Below are positions 13,726-24,949 of a DNA stretch of 32,786 nucleotides, piece by piece. The position numbers and the translations under genes were made by a program. Source of the stretch: Spirogloea muscicola (taxonomy: Eukaryota; Streptophyta; Zygnematophyceae; Spirogloeales; Spirogloeaceae). The notes beneath the pieces were generated by a model, which saw only the letters and a list, made by a program, of their open reading frames with translations, was not told the origin of the DNA and made no database searches. Numbering within the stretch: position 1 is the first letter of the stretch; each line of letters begins with the position of its first letter. Where the stretch lies: NCBI GenBank assembly GCA_009602725.1, contig WELB01000002.1:1148049-1180834 (forward strand), given 5' to 3'.

Positions 13726-14504
13726 ATGGCGGCTGCGGAGTCGAAGCCGGGTCCTGGCGCGGCCGCTGGCGAGGACTACCAGCTGCGGTGCGAGCTGCGG
13801 GGCCACGCAGACGACGTGAGCGGCCCTCCCTGCTGCAGCCGCCGCACGCCCCGAGCTCGGCAGCTCGGGCATCTCGTGCAGCTCTGCCTCGGAAGCTCGT
13901 CGTACTGCCGGGAATCAGCGCCAGTCGCCGATCAGGTCCTGAGCCGCCGCTGCTGGCCACCCGTCGGTTGCGTTCCCGTAGGTGCGTGCTGTNCCGCCGC
14001 CGCCGCCGCCGGCGCCGCCTCGCGGCGGGGCGGCGACACAGAGACGGCCGCAAGGCCTTCGGCCGTGCGCTCGTTAGGTCATCGATGAAGCCCCAGGCGC
14101 GGACCTCAAGCGGTTGACGCATGGACATCGTGCGCCGGCGCTCTCCCTGCAGGCCGCGCCGCGCCGCCTGCCGCGGCCTCAGTCTTGGCAGCTGAATCCG
14201 CTGCACACCTCAAGGCGCTCGGCAGCCGGCCCGTGAGATGGCGGCTGCGGAGTCGGAGCCGGGTCCTGGCGCGGCCGCTGGCGAGGACTACCAGCTGCGG
14301 TGCGAGCTGCGGGGCCACGCAGACGACGTGAGCGGCCCTCCCTGCTGCAGCCGCCGCACGCCCCGAGCTCGGCAGCTCGGGCATCTCGTGCAGCACTGCC
14401 TTGGAAGCCAATCGTGCTGCCGGGAATTAGCGCCAGTCGCTGATCAGGTCCTGAGCTGCCGCTGCTGGCCACTCGTCGGTTGCGTTCCCGTAGGTGCGGG
14501 CTGT
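13475..14504. repeat. 512-bp tandem duplication split by a single N (13993)
   Basis: Copy A (about 13475-13992) and copy B (13994 to about 14504) align with a constant 512-bp offset; for example TTAGGTCATCGATGA sits at 13562 and 14074, and the PLAA ATG at 13726 and 14238. They differ by scattered substitutions, densest in the intron near 13881-13990, plus a Lys/Glu change in exon 1. Copy A stops 11 nt into PLAA exon 2; after the N the sequence restarts in the GCC run that begins copy A. That is how two overlapping allelic contigs placed end to end would look. Confidence 0.85.
13726..13815 (+). pseudogene. Extra copy of PLAA exon 1
   Basis: The 90 nt are nearly identical to 14238-14327 and encode the same MAAAES...GHADD start with Lys instead of Glu at residue 7. 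A GTGAGCGG donor follows. Its partner exon 2 is cut after 11 nt by the N at 13993, so this copy cannot make PLAA alone, though it could in principle splice to exon 2 at 14494. It is most likely an assembly duplicate of the true exon. Confidence 0.7.
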
Positions 14505-17500
14505 GTGCACCTTTGGCAAGGACGGCATTGTCACGGCGTCCCGCGACAAGAACCTCTGCTTGTGGTCTCCAGCAGCGAGCGATGGTGGCCGTAGCTACAG
14601 TGTCGCGGTCACGTTGGTGGGGCACACGAGCTTCGTGGGCGCGGTCGCTGAGGCTCCGCAGGGCCGCGTGGTATCCGGCAGCATGGACGCACGGGTGCTG
14701 CTCTGGAACGCGCAGTCGGGCGCGTTGCTGCAGGACCTCCGGGGCCATGAGCTACAGGTGACTGGCGTCGCCGTCACAGCTTCAGGCGACGTCGCGTCCT
14801 CCTCGGTGGACAAGTTAGCGGCAAACCCTTAAGCCCTGGAGGTCATGAAGACCAAGTCAGCCTCGACAGAGTCAGGAAGCGCAGTCTAAGGATTGGCAAG
14901 AGGGTGGCATGCCAGGACTGTGAGAGTTTGGCGCGACGGCAGCTGCATCGACGTCCTTCATGGACACGAGTCCTCTGTGCTGGCCGTACTCGCACTCCCT
15001 AGCGGCGAGCTTGTCAGCGGTGAGCACTGCTGCTGTTGGCAAGAGCCTGGAGGGCGCTGGTGGCGCAGGTGCCATGCAATAGCCAGGGTTGATGTTCTCC
15101 ATCCCTGAGCTTGCCTGGATTTGTGTCATCACTTCAGGCTCTGGAGACTGCACAGTGAAGGTGTGGCGAGGCTCGTCCTGCATACAGACCCTTCGTGGTC
15201 ACCAAGGTGGTAAAGAGCGGGCTTCCTGCACTGCCTCTGACTGCGAAGCTGCACTACCATGCTAGGATTTATTTTTCTTTTATTTTTCTTCCACGGACCA
15301 GGAGTTGCTGACCTTCCTGTCCTGCATCAAAAGCTTCTGACTTGCCCGTTGACTGCCTTCAAGGCTGAGGGCCCAGGCTTCAGGCAGGGTTTACAAGTCT
15401 CAAGCTTTGTTTCTGGGTTATTCAATTTTTGCAGAGCTATTAGCGGCTCCAGAAATGATCTGCTATACCCAGTAGCAGTCATGCCCCCTCTGAGGCATGT
15501 AGGATTTCGATTTACCAGAGGCCAAGCCTTTGCCCAAAGCCCTGAATCCTGCCCAAAGCGTCAGCCGCTTTAAGATGACAATACATCTGAGATGGTTGCA
15601 GACTCCGTGCGAGGGTTGGCGCTCATGCCCGGCATAGGCATCCTCTCAGCCTCCCATGATGGGTATCTCACAAGCCTCTCGATGCATCTTGCCGCCTGCT
15701 GCAGCCACCTTGGCACCTGCTACAATTCGGCACCTTTGTCAATGGTGGTGATTGACAGCAACATGTATCGTTGCATTTCTGCAAGGCGGCTTGCTAATGT
15801 TGGCACGACGTTGTGATAATTCACAGAAAGGATATAGATAGTCAGTATGTCCTGCTCTTACCCGCCAATATTTTCATTTTTGAGAAAACAATGCTCTTGC
15901 TGCCTCATGTGCTGTGCAGGTCCGTCCGCTTGTGGGCTCAGAGTGGTGAGCTGCTCCTGGAGATGGTTGGTCACAAGGCGCTTGTGTACTGTGTTGCGGC
16001 AGGCGCGGCTGGCGAAGTCGCCTCTGGCAGTGAGGACAATACTGCGAGGATATGGCAAGGTATGCTTGTCAGTGGACCACTTACCTTGTTCGACATTACC
16101 ACACTACATCTCAGCATGTATGCTTGTAACCTTGTAAACACTGGAGTCTTCATTTCAACTTGAGCTGGACAATAGATTTCCTTGTCCATTGTGGTCAATA
16201 GTTAGCTGCTCGACTCACTCTAGGATTTAAATTGCTTAAGGCATTGCTGTCAAATGTGCGGGGTGTTGCAGATGGGCAATGCAAGCAAACGATCGACCAC
16301 CCCGGTTGCATCTGGGCTGTGACATATCTTCCTGGCGGCGACCTCGTGACTGCGTGCTCCGATGGTGTTGCGAGGGTCTGGACAAGGGACGCCTCCAAGC
16401 GCGCTCCGCCTGATGAAATTGCTGCCTATGAGGCTCAGCTTGCCACACGCCCAGGGTGAGGGCAGGCAATGTCTGCGCCCTGCTGCCAAGCTAGACTACT
16501 TGGAGCCGTAACTTGGTTGTCAATTGTGGGACAGTTCTCCCAGCCAACGGATTATAGAGTATTGTGCTCTGCCGTCATTTCTCGACCTGAAGCTTGTGTG
16601 TCAGCGTGCGCCACAGCAAGACCGTGGGTGGTGTGAAAGTAGATGACCTTCCTGGGCCGGAGGCCCTCAAAGAGCCAGGTGCCTGCTTGGCTATGACATG
16701 CTGCTTTGTATGCAAAGTATGAAAGTCGTTCAGTGTTATGCATACTCACTGTATTTGCACCTAAAAGATGGACTGGTGCTGGTTACTGAGGTGGACTTTG
16801 GATTGTTGACGTGCCCAAGCCCTGACTTCAACTTCTATCTTTTCAAATTCTGCCAGGCAAAAAAGATGGTCAGATCAAAATATTCAGGGAAGGCGGCTCT
16901 GGTGTTGCTTACTCTTGGAACGCAAAAGAATATCAATGGGACAAGGTAGGCATGAAATGCTGAAGCAATGCAGGAGTGCAAATTCTGCTTGGTGAGAGCT
17001 TGGATGAAATACGTGAATCTGAAGACGTGTGTCTCTTCAGCTGGGCTGACATCTCCAGCATTTTGTCAGACGAATCACACTTTGACTGGAGATGATTGCA
17101 AAACAGCAGCCTGGATGCGATGTTATCTGCTTGCTCATGCTGATAGGCACTCCAACTGCAGATTGGCGAGGTTGTAGACAGGCCGGAAGATGGATCACAG
17201 GGCAAGGAGCTTGATGGAGTCACTTATGACTTTGGTGGGCCTCGCTGACACATATTATACTTGGAAGGCCCTTCTTATCATTATTGACAGTTGCAGGCAT
17301 TGACTGGTCGCTAAGTACTTGCATGCTGCAGAGTCCTGGGTCTTGCTAGGAGGGAGGACAATGTCCAGCGGTCTCTTTGGCGCTTTAGGCTATCACACAT
17401 GTTGCGGCAAAGTCCTACTTCTGTGTTTCTACAGGAGGAGAGCTATCTCCAGCAGTCTCTTGGGTTGCTATACAATTACAAACTAAAGTTCGTATTCCCT

Positions 17501-20500
17501 GCCCGACATGTGCAGTGTTTGATGTGGACATTGGTGACGGTGTTCCGCACCGAAAATTGCCTTACAACCGAAGCGGTACAAGCCTTGCCAGCATTGAGCT
17601 GCACATAAGTGCCTTGCCTTGTGCGCAAGGATGAAAGCAAAAGCAACAGAGCACATGTGTTATTGAAATTGTGCTCTCACTTGACTTTGCATATTCACCT
17701 TACGTGCAAGGTCGGCTTGGAGCAGCATGCGTGCAAAGTAGGGACTTTCCCATTGATTTTAAGATTCAGAGCAGCTTATCAAATCTTATGGATGCCTCGC
17801 ATGAAGCAGCAATATGATATGCTCAAATGTTGACTTCTTGCAGAAAACCCATATACAGTAGCAGACAGGTGGCTGGTCGAGCAGGATCTGCCAATAGGCT
17901 ACAGGGAGCAAGTTGTTCAGTTTATCATCTCTAATGCAGGAGGCCCTTCTCCTAGCCTGGACGATGCCGTTGCCAATCCATACACAGGAGGTGGGTGGCA
18001 CCTGACAGCAGCCCTGTTTATCACTTCTGTTGTTTCAATGAAGGAGCTTCCAATTGACTCAAACACATTATAAGCTCCAGTGGTTTGGGCTTGCATTCAG
18101 GCAATGCATACGTGCCTTCAAGCAGACAACCCTCATCGAGCTTTGGTATGTTCCTGTCCATCCCATAAATAGGCACCTTGAGCAGCTAATGCTGACCTTC
18201 GCTTCTGTTGCTGCATCTTGTGCATAACAGTGGTGGGTTCATCTGATGCAGTTGGTGTTTTGGTCTTCACTTTGTTGTTGACCTTGTTAATCGTAGTTGC
18301 AGGTAGCACAACAATGGTCACAAATCCTGATCCTTACACTGGCAATCAGAGTGAGCATACACCCTGTCAAACCAATCTCCGGCGTTGATTCTTCGGGCAT
18401 TTTAAGTTCTGCTTCCAATGGAGGCATACGATATTGCCATTCACCCTCATTGCTCGGGGCATGTATTAGTACTGGCTTCAAGCTTCAGCTCACTGTCCTT
18501 CCTTGCCTGCACTGCCTGGGTGGTTCAGGCACCCATCAACCAGCAAAAGCAAGCAGCAACCAGAATGCGAGCCTCCTCCATATTCCCAAGGTTATTGCTA
18601 ACATCTGCTTACTTTCAATCTATTTTGGGCAATGTCTTACCTTATGTCAGGTCAGAAAGTCAGATATCAGGTCATACATGCTTTAGCCAATAATCGTTGA
18701 CCAGACGGCCTTTGATGCTTTTCTGCTCAAGCAGATGGCATGTATTGTGTATACAGCATGCATGCAGGCTTGAATGTGGTCATAACAAAAGCTCTGCATT
18801 GGCACATGGTTTATCCGCATTCTGCGCACTCAATATATTGGAGGACGGTGCTGTGATATTGCAGAGGGGATTCCTTGCTTTTGATACTGCACAATATGAC
18901 GGCATACTGAAGAAGATGCTGGACTTCAATGCCACTATAGCGGCCTCTGACGATGTATTACCACAACAAGCACAACCTCGTTGCTTTGGGTTACCCTAGT
19001 TGCCTTTTTGAGCTGCACTTTGACGTCTCTACCAGCATTGACATAATGGCCATACTTCACCCACCAATAAGTTGCATAAGCACCTCTGTGTGGATAGCTC
19101 ACAAGTCGCATCCGTCACTTAATGTTGTTTTCTTTTCCTGCGGTCAGGTGTCAATCAGGACGTCAGCAATGACAAACTCTGACATGCTGAGGTTGCAAGC
19201 CATGCTTGACGTCCTCAGGGAGAGCAGCCAAAGCCAGTCTTCTACATTTGCAGACGTGGACTTCACGCTGCTCATCAAAGTCCTCCTCTCTTGGCCTACC
19301 GCCAACTTATTTCCTGGCAAGTGAATGCACAGGCTGTTATCTGAATCTCCAATTTGAGAATCTGAGTGATTGACCTCTTTGCTCTGCCTGTCTGGTGTCA
19401 ACTGAATGAGATTGTTCTTTGACCCTTGCTCCATTGCCCTTCTTACCATGCATGCGCAGTGCTGGATGTCCTGCGTATGATGCTTCTCAACCCCCAATGT
19501 GCTGAGCATTTTGCATCACTGTCAACCACACAAGGTGATGTAGTGCAATGTGCGGCACATATAACTAGAAGCAATGGATTCTCAATGAATATAGTTTGCT
19601 TGACAAGTACAAGATTGACATGGCACTCTTTTGGCAGCACAACTTCTGGCTATTTTGGTGTGCAAATTGGTCAGTAACAGGGCTCACTGGATTGCAATGG
19701 CTATTTTGGCAGGCCTTCTTCTGCAGGTGTTTCAGCGAGCTAGCTCTCCACCAGCACTTCCTGCAAATCTCTTGACAGCTATCAGGGCAGCTGCTAATTG
19801 CTTCAAGCAGGAACCCCTCAGGTTGTGGATGGGCAAGCATGTATCTGAGGTGTCCATCTGTACCCTCTCCAAGATATTTGGTACCTTGCAGATTAGCACT
19901 TGTCAGAATGAGATTCTCAAGAGTCCGGGTAAATTGCCATCCTATCTGAAAATTAGCAGCACAAATATTATGTAGATCCCCAGGTCCCATCACCAGGCTC
20001 CTCATTGCTAGCTTACAAGCTGATGATGTCATGTCAAAATTTGCTCTGGCTCTAGCCAAGGTGTTTATGTTTTGTTTGTCATTTTCTTTGAAACAGGTAT
20101 TAGATCTCTTTGCTGATTGTGTGGGTTCAGCCAATAAGAACATACGCCTGGCTATTTCAACCTTGATTCTCAAGTGAGTCCTTCATTCAAATCCTGCCAC
20201 AGAGCGTCACAGGCATAGCCTGTGGGCACTTGCATGACCCTGCTTGTCGTATGCTGATGATGCCCCTTGTGCTGCTCAAGCCATTTGTAATATGCAGCCA
20301 GTTCTGTGCATGAGCAGTTCCTCATTGTTAGCTTTGGAGGTTCAAGACAGCAGCTTGAAGGTGCAGACGCTCTCTGCTGCAATGGAGGTAGGTAGACGGA
20401 TGCAACGTCTTGCGACCATTCATTGCACTACGCTTGAAATGTAGCACACTACTGGAATGGGTGGAGAAATGTCGTGAGCACTTGCAAGCAGAACTAACGC

Positions 20501-20828
20501 TGCTAGAGGCTCTGCTTGTTGTATCAGATATCTGCCTCATATGACGATGATTCAGAGAGTCTTTTTCGAGCTCTTGTCGCTTTGGGGACACTGGTGAGTT
20601 TCTTTCTTAGCATGACGGGCCACACTTGCTATGCTTCTTGTGTCGAAGTTTTGGGATCACACTGTTGCATCACACCAAGTGGAAACCCTGTCACACCAGA
20701 TTCATGGAGGCGATGTGAAGGATGTGGCATTGGACTTGGGAATTGAGGACGTAGTCAAAGCACAGGAGAAGTCGGGAACAAATAAGATTGCGCAAGTAGC
20801 AAAGGAGATAGCATCCCTATTGAAATAA
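14238..20828 (+). CDS. PLAA: PLAA / Doa1 / Ufd3 ubiquitin-binding CDC48 cofactor, 23 exons
   Basis: Binds ubiquitin and the CDC48/p97 ATPase, acting in ubiquitin homeostasis and turnover of ubiquitylated cargo. Exons: 14238-14327, 14494-14813, 14916-15019, 15138-15206, 15602-15662, 15920-16059, 16272-16455, 16617-16678, 16857-16945, 17162-17234, 17516-17575, 17844-17990, 18101-18145, 18303-18350, 18529-18590, 18865-18954, 19148-19316, 19460-19534, 19713-19849, 20097-20173, 20318-20387, 20528-20593, 20700-20828. Phase is kept throughout: 2367 nt, 788 aa, against about 795 in animals. WD40 repeats cover residues 1 to about 320 (GHADDVRAVC, SRDKNLCLW, GHESSVLAV, SEDNTARIWQ). The PFU domain is at about 350-470 (FDVDIGDGVPHRKLPYNRS, NPYTVADRWL). 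The PUL domain runs from about 512 to the end (HIPKRGFLAFDTAQYDGIL, VLDVLRMMLLNPQCAEHF, LFRALVALGTL). Intron 17 uses a GC donor. The nearest normal start is the ATG at 14238. Confidence 0.94.
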
Positions 20829-21615
20829 GCTTGCCATAGCTGGAGGCCAGTCAAACAGCACAGACAATTCCATGCACATCAATAGACGTGAGTGGCTGGA
20901 AGCCATGTTACAGAGTATGTAGAATATTGCGGTGCCATTGCACCTCGGACTGTAGATTTTTCCTGAGCCCAATCTGGCACGCTGAGCTCCAAGCTAGCCA
21001 GGAGATTGTCTTTAACATCCGCAAACCTCACCCACGTTTTACCCTTTGCAGCTCATACAAATCTCCTGACCTCCCTCCGACTCTAATCAAAATTAGAACG
21101 GATTGTTGATTCTAAAAGCATGAGGATGGCACCTGTGGCGGAGGCACTGAGAAGTCTCACAATGTGAACTATTCGAGCTCTGGCAATAGCTAGGACTAGG
21201 TGGACATAAGGAAGAAATTGTGAGGCTAGATTATGTGCGCCGGCGGATAACAGTCGCTTCTGTAAGCAGCTGACAGTACTTGCCGCTCTCACAACGTCAA
21301 GCACTTACTATTTCTGTTCAGGTGCTTGGTAGCAGGGTGTACTGTCTGGGAAGAAACCCTGCCTGTTATACATTACTCAGTAGTCTTGTAGCATGGTCTG
21401 ATATATTAATCTGTTGCATCATTGATTATGTTGTGCAATTTGTGCTGCTCGGAGCTCTCACGACTGCCATCAGCACCCATCATAGTTCTCAGACATGCTG
21501 CAGACCGGCCTCTATGCAGTTTCAGTCTGAGGCTCTCAGGCTGAGCACCAGCTCCGGCAAGCATTCTTCAAAAAGTAACAAACATTCTTCAGTCATTTTT
21601 CGACCCTCTCAATGA

Positions 21616-21806
21616 TGTACTCATTTCGGCTGGCCGTTCAGGAAGAGGCAGCAGCTCTTCCAAAGGGCCATACAGAGCTACCACGCAGTGGAGCCTGTCG
21701 ATGAGCGCTTGTGGAGGCCAGATGACCGCGTATGGGGCAAGGGACTGTTGCTACGCAACTCAACAATGAAAGAGAAATGTGGCATTTGCATCAGCGAAGT
21801 GGACTG
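21616..21806 (+). CDS. Unassigned open frame / possible terminal exon
   Basis: A frame of about 62 codons, rich in charged and aromatic residues (for example QQLFQRAIQSYHAVEP and DERLWRPDDRVWGKGL), ends at a TGA around 21804-21806. Its composition looks protein-like, unlike neighbouring random frames. It has no clear start; a possible acceptor is the CAG at 21639-21641. I could not match it to a family or find convincing partner exons upstream, so it may be a chance frame or a gene remnant. Confidence 0.25.
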
Positions 21807-21939
21807 AAGGAGGAAGCAAAATAGAGTGCATCAACAGCAAAATAAGCTGGCAGGGGGTCCCAGCCCAGGAGATGCAGCACTACTGATAGGATTTTTTTGT
21901 CTCTATCTTTCCTCTAAGAGTGTGTAAGCGGCTACTGCT

Positions 21940-22060
21940 GTTGAAGGGCGGCTGTGAAAGCGAGCCGCGTGCATGAAAGAAAGAAAGTGCTCGCCCACAG
22001 AAAAAGGGGGCCAGCCAAGCCAGCCCGGAAAGAATGGACAATGTTCGAAAGCCAAAGAAA
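21940..22060 (+). repeat. Hairpin repeat family, copies 1-2
   Basis: GGCGGCTGTGAAAGCGAGCC begins near 21943. A second copy near 22004-22050 reads CCAGCCAAGCCAGCCCGGAA followed by AGAATGGACAATGTTCGAAA. The shared core is GGCTG-(A-rich loop)-CCAGCC, then an A-rich spacer, then GAATGGACAA-GTCCGA. Confidence 0.7.
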
Positions 22061-22379
22061 GAAAACACGCACAGCTAGGCAGCTAGACAAGAAGACACGA
22101 CGAAACCACAGGAAGCTCAATACCCACGGGTGAGCAACATCAGGTCAGAGTAGCATGAAAGAATCGATGCACTCTAATCACGTGTAGACAAAGTGAGCCG
22201 CGTGCGGACAAACACTTATGGAGTTTATGTACATACAAAAGAGTGGCGTAGCTGCAAATCGGGCAGCTTCCGCTCAGTACCCCGGGTTCAGCAATCGGAT
22301 TCAAACGGGCTGAGGAAGGTGCACCCCGATGCAGAGCACGAGCTGCTGCATGGACACAACTGGCAAGGTGAATGCGGCT

Positions 22380-22690
22380 GCTGATATTTAAAGAGCGGCT
22401 GTGAAAGCCAGCCAGATACATACAGGTATTCATGACGGAGCCACAGGCTAGAAGAAGTGGCACTCCTAATGGGGGCAACGGCTGCGAAAAGCCAGCCCAA
22501 AAAGAATTGACAAAGGTCCGGAGGGGCCTACAAGCGTGTACCAGCTACAAAGGGGTCGGAAGATGCTATGTCAGATCAGGGGGAGGATGGATCACTCAGT
22601 AGTTATGAGTGAGGAGCCTCAGATCCGACAGACTAGCTGCCGGAAAACTATCCCCCTGACGAAAGCGGGAGGCCGCAGCGAGACAGACAT
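22380..22690 (+). repeat. Hairpin repeat family, copies 3-4 with longer flank
   Basis: Cores at about 22393 (GCGGCTGTGAAAGCCAGCC) and 22479 (CGGCTGCGAAAAGCCAGCCC, then AAAGAATTGACAAAGGTCCG). The second copy continues through ATCACTCAGTAGTTATGAGT and CTAGCTGCCGGAAAACTATC, which resembles the flank of the copies at 28360-28440. The full element is therefore about 200 bp, not just the core. Confidence 0.7.
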
Positions 22691-23041
22691 GGCAAGGTGG
22701 TGAGAGGCAATGGGATTGGGCTAGCCCGAGCGACAGAAGGACACTTGCGAGTGCACAATACACAACCCCGAGGCAACGAAGCCGCCTTGCGGCTTGCGCC
22801 CTTGCGGCTTTCTGCTCGTGGTGCAGCACAGCTCAAGAGGTCAGCAGGCCGGGCGAGAGGAGGTTAAGACTAAGCTCCCAGCGTCCAGACTCGGGCTGCT
22901 GCAGAGCCTGCAGGCGAGAGCCCCTTGATGGCGACGTAGCATTCAGTTGCCTCAGCCCTTCCTACATACCGTAGTAACAAAATTCTACATTCACTTATAG
23001 TGACACCTCGTCTTTCTCCTCCTGGCTGAGCCGCTCTGTTA

Positions 23042-23123
23042 ATGTCAGCAGCCGCTTTCTTCACTTCCTCTTCACGAGAGCCCACAACGCCCAACTCGGC
23101 TCCGCCAGGTCCCGCCGAGGTCG

Positions 23124-23171
<48 letters not shown>

Positions 23172-24054
23172 ACACCGCACAGCCGCTGGTCCTGGCCTTG
23201 AGCGGCCGAACGCAGCGGCGGTGGGGCTCGCGGGCGGCGCCACCGGGCCCCCACCGCCAGCACTGGGCGAGCCCTTCCCAATGGGCGGCCTTGGCGGCGG
23301 CGTGGCGGCAGGCGCGGCGCAGGGCTTCGCATACTACACAAACCCTCTGGCGGCGTACGCGCCGAAGCCTGGCGGGGCCTCCACACAGTGGCGAGCGCCC
23401 CAGGCTGCGCCACAGCAGCCTCTGATCCCGCAGCTGCAGGCGTCGCCACAGCCAGGCGCGCCCTTCTTTGCGCCGCCAGGGCGGCCAGAGAACCACGGTG
23501 GCGCCATGCCGGCTCCCACGGACCCTCGTGTGGGAGCGAGCTTCGGACGGGGAGGCCCGTGGCGGCCCCCCCATCAGCCGAGGCCGCCTCGGCAGTTCCG
23601 GCCTTACGTGGGCCAAGGCCACGATGGTGCCGGCATGGCTGGCCGAGCTGGTGGTGGCAGCAGCTTCATGGGTACGCATCGCGGCGGCTTCCCAGGTGGG
23701 GCTCAGCCTGGTGGTCAGCTCCTTCGCCCAGATGGGCGGCAGGACGGACGGAGTCGTGGTGGCCGTGGTGGCGGGGGCCCGTCGAGGGGCCCAAAGGCCC
23801 CGCGGCACGGCGGCGGCGGCGGCGGCGGCGGCCATGGCAGCGGCGGTGAGGTGTCGGCGCGCGAGAAGCCCCACCTGTTCTACAACAAGTCCATGGTGCA
23901 GGACCCCTGGAAGGACTTGCTCGCGGCCCTGCCCCCAGCTGCAGCATCCCCGTCGCACCCTCCGCTACAGGCTACGCCAAACCCTGGCCGTGAAACCAGC
24001 AGCAAGAGCTCTGAGGGCTTGGAAACAGATGCCGCAGCAAGCAACTTGACCTGA
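23042..24054 (+). CDS. Gly/Pro/Arg-rich (RGG-like) protein, unknown function
   Basis: A low-complexity protein with Gly-, Pro- and RGG/GRG-type stretches (GRGGPWRPPHQPRPPRQF, SRGGRGGGGPSRG). It ends with a less degenerate segment, REKPHLFYNKSMVQDPWKDL, before TGA 24052-24054. The downstream frame is open from before 23221. The best start context, ATG 23042 (MSAAAFFTSSSREPTTPN), lies in another frame that runs into a (GCC)n poly-Ala tract at about 23119-23170, so a frame change (miscounted repeat or tiny intron) is needed between about 23170 and 23221. A conservative alternative is the in-frame ATG at 23281. RGG regions commonly bind RNA and the aromatic D-P-W tail looks like a conserved short motif, but I cannot assign a family. 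The 362-codon minus frame over the same DNA is Arg/Ala-rich and looks like a shadow. Confidence 0.5.
23119..23170. repeat. (GCC)n triplet microsatellite
   Basis: About 16-17 consecutive GCC/CGC triplets encode poly-Ala in the frame of ATG 23042 and poly-Arg in the frame of the downstream open frame. It sits where the two parts of the RGG-like gene fall out of frame. Such tracts are prone to length polymorphism and assembly error. Confidence 0.9.
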
Positions 24055-24949
24055 TAGAAGGCTCGCTTTGCTGAGCCAGCCCCTGACTTCTGCTTGTTGA
24101 GCACAAGCACAGCAGCCTTCGTCCTCGAAAGCCGTCCAACCAGCACTACTACGCTGCCTCTTGGTGAGCCCTCCCTCATCACGGGCACGTAGTCTACCCT
24201 GCCACCAATGGCTTGCTTAAATTGTTGCACATCAATTGGCTCTCTGACCTGCCTGCTACTCTCACCAGCTAACAGACCTTTCCGTCCATTGCCAGGGGCG
24301 TGTTCCTGTAGAGGAGGAGCACAAAGTCTCCACTACTTACAGCATAGTCACCTGCGGATGACGTTGACCAGCTCGGCAGAGGGTAATGTGTGTTGCTCCG
24401 GACATCATCCATGATGGCCTGGCTCAGGCTACGACACAGCCTACCGCAGCTGACGCAGGCTGAATTGGAATTACGGGAGATGCTGACTGTGCTCTCTCAG
24501 CTGCTGTTCGCTGCACTGCAGTGCGCAGTGATAGCAAATCTGAAAAGCAAGGCATTGGCTGGTTCTCCATGCTTTGAGGGTTTGCTAGATCAGTACAGCA
24601 AGTTGCTAACGTAGAAGCAATGAAGCCAGGAAGGATCCTCATCATATTGCTCAGCAAGTCCTGCGAGCTAAGCGAGATGCAAAGCCAGGCTCGGCACACT
24701 TGCAAGCACAAGGTCTCCTTAAGTCCTTTTAATGGACGCAGAAGGATATCCTGGCGCCTCCCTGACTGACAAGAGCCTCATCTAATGTGCTTTAAGAGAT
24801 ATTACTAGGAGCCCCGCAAGTGTGCCTTGCACTGAGCGGCTCTTCGTCTAAGAGCTGGCCAATGCAAGCCACACTTGCCGCTCATGGTGCAAGTGCAGAG
24901 GCGGCCAAAAAGCCATGTCATAACAGCTCCTGCGATGGCTTGCGGTCTC
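24055..24949. other. Convergent spacer between the RGG-like gene and the CCaMK-like gene
   Basis: Both genes end here. On the minus strand, 24250-24060 holds a protein-like open stretch (VREPIDVQQFKQAIGG, YVPVMREGSPRGSVVVLVG). An ATG-led stretch at about 24420-24290 (NTHYPLPSWSTSS) precedes it. They join only through introns of about 35 nt, far shorter than others in this window. I recognise no family and do not call a gene. Confidence 0.4.

Larger units (their letters stand above)
20829..23041. other. Repeat-bearing intergenic region between PLAA and the RGG-like gene
   Basis: The left part (20829-21600) has no recognisable gene; it should contain the PLAA 3' untranslated region. An unassigned open frame lies at 21616-21806. 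From about 21940 to 22690 the DNA is A/G-rich on the plus strand and carries several copies of the hairpin repeat also found at 28.2-29.4 kb. The last 350 bp would be the promoter and leader of the next gene. Confidence 0.6.

Noticed and set aside
22870-23958. 362-codon minus-strand open frame
   Set aside because: It is antisense to the RGG-like gene, dominated by Arg/Ala/Gly from GC-rich triplets, with no recognisable domain. It is a shadow frame caused by low stop-codon frequency.
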